From an uncultured Lachnospiraceae bacterium (lineage in GTDB: Bacteria > Bacillota > Clostridia > Lachnospirales > Lachnospiraceae), in NCBI GenBank assembly GCA_910577785.1, contig CAJTNT010000013.1, forward strand, positions 1 to 64,000: a stretch of 64,000 nt of DNA. Direction: 5' to 3'. The position numbers were made by a program, and so were the translations under genes. The notes under the pieces were generated by a model. The model saw only the letters and a list, made by a program, of their open reading frames with translations. It ran no database searches and was not told where the DNA came from. This document shows, one piece after another, positions 25,263 through 34,200 of the stretch (the stretch's first letter is position 1; each line of letters begins with the position of its first letter).

Positions 25263-25390
25263 GGGTTTAACCTCTCTATCAAACAAAGTGGAAGATTCAC
25301 GGGAAATTTGCACAAGTTAAAGCTATTGTACAACAGAATAGAAGTTTGTTCAATATGAAAATAGAATTTTTTATTGGAAATGTGCCGCTA

Positions 25391-25536
25391 TCGTTACGAT
25401 TCACGGCTCAGGAATGCGCTGTACTGCGCATTCCGTGAGAACATGATTCAGGAGTGAGGGGCGATTTCGCGTAGCAAAACTCTAAATATCGCCCCGAATC
25501 GTTACTATGAGCGGCTCCCAGGCCGTGAATAGCAGC
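25391..25536 (-). repeat. Palindromic intergenic repeat, copy A
   Basis: Read on the minus strand this stretch matches copy B (43757-43883) over about 125 bases, roughly 85% identical by eye. It has three palindromic parts: an outer arm pair around GTTACTAT/GGCCG, a stem GGGGCGAT...ATCGCCCC and a stem GGAATGCGC...GCGCATTCC. It lies between the C39-like gene and the CmpB-like gene, close to the latter's stop. An 8-base direct repeat TTTTATTG (25369-25376 and 25543-25550) flanks it and may be a target duplication, although it is A/T-rich. Confidence 0.75.
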
Positions 25537-25544
25537 CTGCTCTT

Positions 25545-26834
25545 TTATTGTGGTTTTGCATTGGGATAGATACGTTCCATGCGGGCATCGCCAAAGTGTT
25601 TATCCATGGACTGCTCCCATCCGTATACGGCCGGCCTTCCATTCGCACGGGCATCGTAACGGATTAGCGCCATGACAGACACTACTATATTGGCTGCCAT
25701 GAAGGCCATCAGGATTCCGGTCAGCAGGCGGCCTGTTTTCTTGCGGATCCGCTCAATCAGCAATGCTGTTTTGGGATACAGGCCTTTCATCCAGATGACG
25801 GCGGCAATGCCCCAGAAGAAGCAGAATAAAAGATTAATTCTTCCGCCGAGGTTAAAGGGCATAGCGCTGTAGTCCCAGAAAATTTTTCCGAACAGAATCT
25901 CTGTAAAGACACTGCAGATATATTCATAGGCGCCGCCAAGGAAGGTTCCAATCCAGAAAATATGGTGTTCCGGTTTCTCCCTGTCCTTGTAGAGCAAAAT
26001 CGTCACAAGGGCGATGGCAAGCCCCCATACAACGCTGAACGGCCCCCAGACTAGGCTGCTCCTGCTCATCCACACGCCGTCTGTCAGCCGGCAGAATACC
26101 GTTTCCACAAGATCTCCCGCAAATGCCCCAATCAGAAACAGCCAGAAGGCCTGCACGAAACTGCATTTTTCCACACTTTCCTCTTTGTCCGCCAGTTCCT
26201 GCAGGATGGACGGGTATGACCTGCCGATTCTCTTTTCTATATGCCCGGAAACCGTTCTTGCAAGCTGAAATGTCCACCTCTGCAGCCTGTGGTTCCAGCC
26301 CAGCAGCTGCGGCAGCTTCTCCTCCATATGGCAGGCAAAGAGGAAGGATCCCAGCAAATCAATTGCGCCTGCCGCCATAAGTATCCAGATAAGCGCTTTT
26401 TCTACGATTGCTGGCAGGCTATCGTATAGGGCTAATACAGCGCCATTGGCATAGCGGACTGCCAAAACGCCCAGAATGCCCCACAGCGCGGAATACTGCA
26501 GGCAGATATAACCATCAACGTTCCACCGCTTCCCAGAATAATCCCACCACTTTTTCCATTTGATCCGTTCGAGCGTCTTTCCGGCAAACCACTCTACGGC
26601 AGTCGCCACCACCACGCTCCCCAGGAAGAGGAAGGGCAAGTCACCTTTCAGTTCCTGTAGGAAGACCGTCAAAATAACCCCTGTAAAACCGTATAGAAAA
26701 CAAAACGGACCCGAAGCAAAGCCACGGTTCCTAAAATCTTTTACCTTTATCGTTGCAACTGCAGTTTCCGCCAGCCAGGCAAGGAAAGAATATGTAAAAA
26801 ACAGCATGGCGGTTTCATAGAATGTATAACCCAT
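25545..26834 (-). CDS. Putative CmpB-type ABC transporter permease with duplicated domain
   Basis: 429 residues, many membrane segments. The PF06541 signature occurs twice: FFTYSFLAWLAETAV with GPFCFLYGFTGV and KWWDYSGKRWNVDGYICLQY in the first half, and WLFLIGAFAGDLVETVF with WGPFSVVWG and FWDYSAMPFNLGGRINLLFC in the second half. Most relatives have one such unit of about 200 residues, so this is an internal duplication. The family is named as a putative ABC permease, but no ATPase is adjacent and the transport role is unproven. Confidence 0.8.
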   Translation of the reverse strand: MGYTFYETAMLFFTYSFLAWLAETAVATIKVKDFRNRGFASGPFCFLYGFTGVILTVFLQELKGDLPFLFLGSVVVATAVEWFAGKTLERIKWKKWWDYSGKRWNVDGYICLQYSALWGILGVLAVRYANGAVLALYDSLPAIVEKALIWILMAAGAIDLLGSFLFACHMEEKLPQLLGWNHRLQRWTFQLARTVSGHIEKRIGRSYPSILQELADKEESVEKCSFVQAFWLFLIGAFAGDLVETVFCRLTDGVWMSRSSLVWGPFSVVWGLAIALVTILLYKDREKPEHHIFWIGTFLGGAYEYICSVFTEILFGKIFWDYSAMPFNLGGRINLLFCFFWGIAAVIWMKGLYPKTALLIERIRKKTGRLLTGILMAFMAANIVVSVMALIRYDARANGRPAVYGWEQSMDKHFGDARMERIYPNAKPQ

Positions 26835-27070
26835 CTTGCCTCCTTTTCACGCAGGCGCATTTATCCACAGGCAGCAAAACTCCAGCTGCCAAAGTCCCAA
26901 AAATGCCTTTCACACAATTACACCCAATCATTTTCTCTGTGTATGATAGCATGGAATCGTGTTTTTGGCAAGAATTTTTGGGGCTTATCTTTATCTGGGG
27001 AGGCATGGGGAGAATAAAAAAGGTTTTATCGTTATTTGACGGAAACAGCCATCATGTTCTCACCTCACTT

Positions 27071-28786
27071 TTACGGATTGAGCCGGACAGCCACGGCTTT
27101 CCAGCTGTGCCTTGCCTGGTAAGACAGGATCCCGTCCTGTATTTCTATCTGTTCCTGGGTGTCGGAATAGATTTCCAGCACTTTTGCGGGGCAGCCCTCT
27201 GGGAGCGGGATTTGGATTTCCAGCGGCAGGGCGGCATTGGCAAAGGTGTGGATGACCATATAGGCCTCCTGGCCCTGGCCTATGCGCAGCAGCGCCTGCC
27301 AGCCTTCGGGATGCCTTGCGCTCTTAATCCTGGAGCCGAAGCGGTAGGACTGTCCCTGTTTGATGATGGGGGCAATTTTCCTGTAAAATTCCATACCGCG
27401 CTCTATTACATCCCATTGTGCCTGGGTCAGGCCAGTGACATCGCCAGAAATGCACATCCTGCCCAAAAAGGTATTGGCAATGGAGTATGCGATGCGCTGC
27501 TGGGAGTCCGCCTGACGGATAACCGCCCAAATCTGGCTCTGCGCCGGATGGACGGCACGGTGCAGGTTGGCGGCGATTACAGGAATTTCCGGGCATTCAT
27601 GGGCGTCGGAGAAGGAGGCCATGCTCATCTGCGACATCAGGCCCGGCTCCAGCCGATGGCCGCCAGAGGCACAGTTTTCGAGGACGATGCCAGGTATGTT
27701 ACGTTTAATTTTTTCGAAGAAGGCTTGGGAGGCCTCCATATTCTGGCGCAGGGCTTCCCCCAGGGATTCTGCGCCGTCGCAGCCTATGCCAATGGTTTCG
27801 TTATAGTCAATCTTCAGGTAGCCGAAGCCATATTTTTGCAGTGTGCAGATTACTTTTTGGGTGAGGTATTCTTCTACCCAGGGGTCGCGCATATCCCAGA
27901 AGCGGCGGAAATAACTGGTGAGCGGCTTGCCGTCTTTGTGCAGGAGGTGGGGCTCTAGCTGGTAAGCCCTAGCCGCCTTGCCTACTGTCTCAATCTCAAA
28001 CCAGATGCCAGGTATCATGCCTGCCTCCCGGATTTTGGCCGTGGTTTTGTCTAAGCCTTGAGGAAATAAGGTGGGGGACGGCTCATAATCGCCCATGCTG
28101 ATATCCCATGGCACGCCGTCTTCCTTATACCAGCCGCAGTCTATGACAAAATATTGGAAGCCCTTGCCTTGGATGGCTCCCAGGATTTCACAGATATTTG
28201 CATGGGAAGGGCTGCCCCAGGTGGTGCAATATTCATTGAAAATAATGGGAAGCGACTGCTCTGGCTCTGGCACATGCGCCAAATGCTCCAGGGCGGCTTG
28301 CGTCAGCCTGGCGGTAAAAACATCAATGGATGGCGTGTGGGCTGTGCTGACTATAGCTTCTGGGGTAAGGAAGGATTCACCTGGATGCAAATCCTTCATC
28401 CAGTGCCCAAAGTCACGGTCTGCAAGGCCGCCGCTTAAGGCCAGCGCATCGTCCTTGCGGTATAGCTCCATCTGCCAGGACGCGGGGCAGGCCAGCTGTG
28501 CGCCCCAGAAGACGCCGGACCGCCTGTCCTCCACTGCGGCAAAGGGGAAAAATTTATTGACGGGCATGGAGCCTGCCTGGCCAAATTTCTCACAGCGGAC
28601 AGCATGGGGATCCCAGGCGGGCTCCAGCTGCAAGTCTTCTAGGGGGATACTCTCCAGCCTGCCTTCCTGGCTCCAGACGCTGCGGAGCCTGTGCAGCAGC
28701 ATCTGCCCATGGCCGTCCCCCTCCAGGTACGGGGAGAGGCTGCCCAGGGAAATGATAGGAAAACCGCGCCAGATCCTGATAATTTT
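27071..28786 (-). pseudogene. Alpha-galactosidase (GH36), N-terminally truncated
   Basis: Residues are counted from the first ATG (28702; 543 codons). The GH36 active site is intact: nucleophile Asp299 (YLKIDYNE) and acid/base Asp366 (FSDAHE), with RRFWDMRDPWV and ENCASGGHR around them. In full-length family members of about 730 residues the nucleophile is near position 478, so about 180 residues of the N-terminal beta-sandwich are missing. In-frame alpha-galactosidase-like sequence (GFPIISLGSLSPYLEGDGHG) continues upstream to about 28786 and then stops inside the response regulator gene. It no longer has its own start or ribosome binding site and is probably inactive or unstable. The enzyme would release galactose from raffinose-type or galactomannan sugars. 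Confidence 0.75.
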
Positions 28787-29357
28787 TGTGTACGCTCTCT
28801 GAAAGGTTATGGATTTTGACCAGCACCAGGCTCATACCAGAAAATGGCGCCTTGCCGTTTACTGAAACCGCAGGCACAAAGGAACGCCTGTCCCTTTGGA
28901 TCATCTGGCTGAATTCCCGGTCCTGGATCAGGGAAGCTGCATTGAGCAGCTGGCGTTTCTCCTGCTCCCTCTCACTGATTGCCTCCAGCGCCCTGGCAAT
29001 GGCATTCACCAGTTCCACCTTTGCAATCGGCTTTTTAAGGTAATTCATGGCGCCGGACATAAACGTCCCCTTGACATACTCAAAGTCATCATAACCGCTG
29101 ATGACAAAGGTAACCACGTCCGGGAAACGCGCATGCACCTGCTCTAACAGCTCTACTCCATTGAGAAACGGCATATTGATGTCCGTAATCAGAATATCCG
29201 GCTGGGAGTCCTCCATTTTCTGCAGCACCTCTTCCCCATCCACTGCCGGCTCCAAAAATTCCAGGCCATATTTCTCCCATTGGATCATTTTGCGCATCTT
29301 CTCCCGGGTCCAATATTCATCATCTGCAAATAATATCTTATATTTTTTTTCATCCAT
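28590..29357 (-). pseudogene. Response regulator (YesN type) lacking its AraC DNA-binding domain
   Basis: Starts with ATG 29357 and AGGAGG upstream, overlapping the kinase stop by eight bases. The receiver is complete: Asp12-Asp13, phosphorylated Asp59 (LITDINMP), Lys109 (YLKKPI). A linker of about 70 residues follows to about residue 191; then the frame enters alpha-galactosidase DNA in the wrong frame and reads a Pro/Arg-rich tail until 28590. The C-terminal AraC helix-turn-helix domain expected for YesN-type regulators (total length about 250 or 500) is absent. Without DNA binding it cannot be a normal activator of the locus. Confidence 0.8.
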
Positions 29358-31125
29358 TCTGCATTTCCTCCTGGCCTGGCAAGGTGACGGACACACGAGT
29401 CCCTTTCCCAAGGACGCTTGCAATGACAATGCCATAATCGTCCCCATACAGCATCTTAATCCTCGCATTGATGTTATGCAGGCCAATAGAATCCCCCTTT
29501 TCCACATAGTTCAGGTCATTCTTGGCCAGATCCTCATTCAGCTTCCCGGCGTCCATACCCACGCCATTGTCAGACACCTCTATTTTGAGCCTCCCATCCT
29601 CCCTACAGATGGCAATCCTGATTTCTTTCCCTCCCCTTTTGTTCCTAAGGCCATGGTTTAAGGCATTTTCTACCAGGGGCTGAATGGTAATCCGCGGAAG
29701 CTGATCCTTCAGCACATTCTCGTCAATCTCATAAAAATACTTCACATTGTCATGCATACGCATCTCCATCACATAGCTGTAATTCTTCAGATGGGAGACT
29801 TCCTCCGCTACTGTCGAGAAGGGATCCTTCATATTCAGGCAGTAACGGAAGATATTGGAAAGGGACTGGCTCAGCATGCTTACCTCCGGGCAGTCCCGGA
29901 TTTCTGCAATGCTGCTCATTGTATCCAGGGTATTGTACAAAAAATGGGGATTGATCTGCGCCTGCAGAGCCTTGTACTCCGCTTGGCTCAGCAGGCGGTT
30001 GGCCTGGCTCTCCTTCTGCATCAGTTCTTCCATGCGGTCGAGCATTTCATTAAAATTCTGCCCCAGCTCGCCAATCTCATCCTTGCTTACAACTTTTGTC
30101 CGCAGATGGGACGCGCCGCCCTTAATCTGCTGAATCGTGTCCATCAGCATGTCCAGGGGACGGATGACGCTGCGGGATACGGCAGCCGTCAGGAACGCCA
30201 TTAGGATAATCATTACAAAGGCAATAAAGAGCAGGTTGTTGGTAAGGGTACTTTGGTTCTGCTGCAAGATGCTCTGGGGCATCATGGAATAGGCCGTCAG
30301 ATTGTACTTGTCCTGCCACGCCTTAAATATTTCCTGTTTCTCCAGGCGAAAGGCGCCTGTCTGGTTCCCTGTGCGGATTTTCTCTGCCATCTCCTGGTAA
30401 TAAGCCTCTTCTTTGCCAGAGATTTCCCCATAGGACGCCACCGGGCGGTCGCCTTCCGGCTGGAGCCAGATGAACATAGTGCTGCTGGTGCTGTATTTCT
30501 TCAGGATGGAGGTAAATACCTTGCTGTCCACATCGCATACCACATAGCCAATGCGATCGCTGCGGTTGCTGTTGTTATAGAGCTTGAGCACAAACCGCAG
30601 GATATCTTTTTCCCGGTAGGGATTATAGTAGCTGGTGACCAGCATAGCGGCGTCCTCTGACTGAAAATATCCCTTGACAATCTCTGCGTTTTCTTCCCCT
30701 GGGTTCTCATAAATATCTGCAGCGTAGTTGTGTTTGGGGGTAAAAGCTCTGCGATAGGTGCTTACGATATCATGGTTTTTAGTGTAAAGATAGAGCGAGA
30801 CAACGCTGTCCTGCGTCTTAAACCTGGTGGTGGCAATTTCATAGGCTTTGCGGTAAAATTCCTGGCGCAGGGCTTCCATGGTACGCTCTTCTTTCAAGGC
30901 TTGGATAAAGTCTTTTTCCATATATACTTCAATCATGCTGCTCTCGATGTCTTTGATAAAAGCGGAGACTTCGTTCTGCATGTTTTCCAGGGAGTTTTCA
31001 CTTTCATTTTTGGCCTGTTCATAGATGAAGGCGGAGGAAGATTCCTGAAAGAGGAAGGTCTGCAGGCTAAGGGCAAGCAGGGTGCTTCCCATGCAGAGAA
31101 GGAGAATTTTTACTTTTAATTTCAT
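29350..31125 (-). CDS. YesM-type sensor histidine kinase
   Basis: 591 residues from the ATG at 31125, with GGAGGTGA eight bases before it. First membrane segment about 5-27, an extracellular sensor of about 265 residues, second segment about 297-316, then HAMP (to about 370), phospho-acceptor His394 in AQINPHFLYN and the HATPase part (VENALNHGLRNK, DNGVGMD). This is the LytS/YesM class that usually controls sugar uptake and polysaccharide use with a YesN partner. It is co-transcribed with the truncated regulator and sits downstream of the secreted glycosidase; it appears intact. Confidence 0.92.
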   Translation of the reverse strand: MKLKVKILLLCMGSTLLALSLQTFLFQESSSAFIYEQAKNESENSLENMQNEVSAFIKDIESSMIEVYMEKDFIQALKEERTMEALRQEFYRKAYEIATTRFKTQDSVVSLYLYTKNHDIVSTYRRAFTPKHNYAADIYENPGEENAEIVKGYFQSEDAAMLVTSYYNPYREKDILRFVLKLYNNSNRSDRIGYVVCDVDSKVFTSILKKYSTSSTMFIWLQPEGDRPVASYGEISGKEEAYYQEMAEKIRTGNQTGAFRLEKQEIFKAWQDKYNLTAYSMMPQSILQQNQSTLTNNLLFIAFVMIILMAFLTAAVSRSVIRPLDMLMDTIQQIKGGASHLRTKVVSKDEIGELGQNFNEMLDRMEELMQKESQANRLLSQAEYKALQAQINPHFLYNTLDTMSSIAEIRDCPEVSMLSQSLSNIFRYCLNMKDPFSTVAEEVSHLKNYSYVMEMRMHDNVKYFYEIDENVLKDQLPRITIQPLVENALNHGLRNKRGGKEIRIAICREDGRLKIEVSDNGVGMDAGKLNEDLAKNDLNYVEKGDSIGLHNINARIKMLYGDDYGIVIASVLGKGTRVSVTLPGQEEMQNG

Positions 31126-31266
31126 GAGGTCAGTCACCTCCGAAGGATTGGAATTACGGACGCTGCTTCGGGCGCGCCATTCCCCACACAGACAAAGCAA
31201 CACTTTTGAATGGTCTGCTTGAGGGGATGGCGCACTCAAACCAGCTGGCATTGATGCACGATATGG

Positions 31267-34200
31267 CTATTTCTTAATCTTAATGGACTTGGCTTTGCTC
31301 CATGTTCCTTGTATCGTTTTTTTCTTGTAGGTCTTGAATGCGCATACTCTTACGTAGTATTTTTTGCCGGCTTTCATAGCCTTCCTAACCGTTTGGGTTG
31401 TTGTGCTGTTTTTCTTGATGGTTAGGCTTGCCGCTTTTTTGAATTTCTGGTTGGTGGCGTACTGGATTTTATAGCCAGTCGCCTTGCTGTCTTTCTTCCA
31501 TTTTATGGTAAAGGTTTTTTTCTTGGAAGAGAGGGCGGTTATAACCTGTTTCTTTGGCTTAACGGTAATCGTTACCTTCTTGGTAGCAGAATTATATTTG
31601 CTGTTTCCGGCGGCCTTGATGGTAATGGTGGCAATGCCGCAGCCTTTGAGGGTTACTTTGCCGTTGGTTCTGCCGATGGCCGCTACTTTTTTGTCAGAAG
31701 ACGTGTAAGTAATCGTTCCCTGGGCTTTGGCTTTGAGGGTAAATGGTTTGTCCCCGTAAGCCTTATTGCCAGAAGACACGCCTGTGATCTTGTTGGCTGC
31801 CTTATTTACTTTGATGGATGCCAGGCGGCTGGACGTGGATGCCGTCTTGGATCCGGTGGCTGCCTGGTTGGTATTCGTCACTACGCAATAATAGTAAAGC
31901 GTCCCTGCCGCGGAAGCAGCTGGCGTGTAGCTGTTCTTGGTTGCGCCGGAAATGGGCTTGGCGCCTTCTGTGGTGTTCTTGGTGTTTTTGTACCATTGGT
32001 AGCTCAGGGAGCCGCCATCGGTTACAGAGGCTGCTACTGTCAGTGCGGAGGCTTTCTTGCCATACGTATAGGATGCATTTGACGGCTGTTTGGTAATTTT
32101 GGGAGCTGCGGCGTCTATTTTGGCCGGCTGGCCGCTGCCTGCCACAGCTGCCTTAGCAACCACAAATTTATCCATCCTAGGAGTGAAGTCATCCTGTACG
32201 GCGCTGAACTTGTAGGAATTATCATTGGTAAAGGTAATGGTATTGGCGCCTTTTTCCAATTCAATGTCAACAATGGTGTTTTTATAGGTGTCCCAGCAGA
32301 AAGTATTCCTGAAATATACCGTCTGCGGCGTTTTGCCATTGACGGCAATCTGCATATAGCGTTCTACCAAATCTGTGTTGTATGGATGTACATAATTTCC
32401 GCCATCCTGTTTCTTCATCACTGGCGCCGGCTCATCGTTGGAGCAGAAGACGGACAGCTTGTAAGCGCCAGCTTCGGGGGCGTTCACGGTTAAGGAAAGA
32501 CGGTTGTCTTTGCCGCCGCGGAAGCCTTCGACTGCTTTGCCGCCGGAAGCATGGGCGGTATCGATTACTTCTGGAACTGCCTTGCTGCCAGGGAGGTAAT
32601 TGTAGCTGTCATTGGAAGGCGTGCCGCTTAAGGCCTGATCCTCTGCCTCCAGCACTGTGGCGTTGGCTGCGGTAACCTCTGGCTTTTCTGTGAATACGAT
32701 TTTATCTAACGTAAGATTGCTTCCGCTTAGGCGCAGGCGGTTGATGCCGGCGGTCAGGTATACGCTTCCTGCGTTCTCCTGCCCCAGATTGACAGTAAGA
32801 AGCTCCAGCCAGCTTGTGCTTACAGTGGACTCTGCTTGGGCATCCTGAGCATAATCTACCTTGCTCTTGGAAAGCTTGGCTGTACCGGCTCCGGCTGTGC
32901 CAACTGCATAATAGCCGTCCCTTGGCGCATTTACATAAAACTCGAAATCACTGCTTCCCACGGCTGCGCCGGCGCCGCTGCAGCTGCCTTCCTGGGACAG
33001 CGCAAAGCCTGCCTGGCTGGACGCCAGCTCTTCCGGCTCAATTTCTACCACGGCCTCTGCCTGCGGGGCATATACGAGGTCAATCTTGTCCAACAATGCG
33101 CACAGCATGGAATTTACATTTTTGCCATTCTGGTCTTCGCCTTTGTACATCAGCTGGATCTCATGTTTTCCTGCAGTCAGATTCACATAAACAGTCTTAT
33201 AATTGTAATAGCCCCACTTGACCGTGGAATCATAGACAATATCCTGCTGGTTCGCCCCATCGATGGACAGGTTGTGGGTGCAGAGCGCGCCAACTGCCCG
33301 GTTCTGTCCGCCGGACGCCACGTACTGCAATGTCAATGGGTCTACCTGGGGCGCCTGGCTACTGTAATAAATATTCAGGCGGTACCTTCCATCCTTCGGT
33401 ACCTCCACCTGGAACTTCACGCCATCACTGGCGCTGTTGAGATGGCCTACCTCTGCGCGGTTGGAACGCGCCAGGTCGCCGCCGCCGTTTTTCGTGTAAG
33501 CCTCGGCGCTCCCAATCAGCGTGGCATTCTCTGCCTCATAGGTCTGCTGCCAATTCTTTGCATACTGCCCGATCACAGAATTATCCGTGCCTGTCGCAGG
33601 CGTAATTACTGCAAAATAAGCGTCCATCAGCTCGGCGTCCGGCATGGTGAACACCAGGTCATTTCCTGTAAATGCCATATTTCCCTCAAATACTACCGGT
33701 GTTTCATCCGCAAATCCATGATGCCCAGTAAACTTTGTGCGGTAAATCTTCACATGGGCATTGGAGGCATTCTGGAAGGTCTTGGTGGAACGGATATTTT
33801 CAATGCTCACGGTCTGTTTTCCAGCCTGCCCACCAAAAAGGCTGTAAATGGTCTTAGCGCTGTCGTCCGCGCTGGTCAGGCCATAGAGCCTGCCGTAAGG
33901 GCCCGGGCCTTCTATATTTTCAAGCGTCAGCGGCATCTTGCTGCCAGTCATCTGGGCGTACCACCGGTAGACCCACCAGGCCCCATTCGGCTTGTTGTTG
34001 TCTGCTGCCAGCTCATTCATGGAATTTGCCAGCCCCCAATAAGGCAGGGATGCATAGGTGTCTTCCTCATCGAAGATGGACAGCCAGTTCACCAATGCGC
34101 CTGGGTTCCCCACGTCGTCGAAGTTCACGGTCTCATTGACGAAAAGAACTGGCTCGATGCCTGACCCTGTGTAATATGTCTTCACAAACTGCTTTACTTC

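Noticed and set aside
26822..27958. 378-codon plus-strand open frame opposite the alpha-galactosidase
   Set aside because: Shadow frame across a gene with an intact GH36 active site on the other strand.
32836..34164. 442-codon plus-strand open frame opposite the glycosidase
   Set aside because: Shadow of the GC-rich glycosidase gene; composition is not protein-like.
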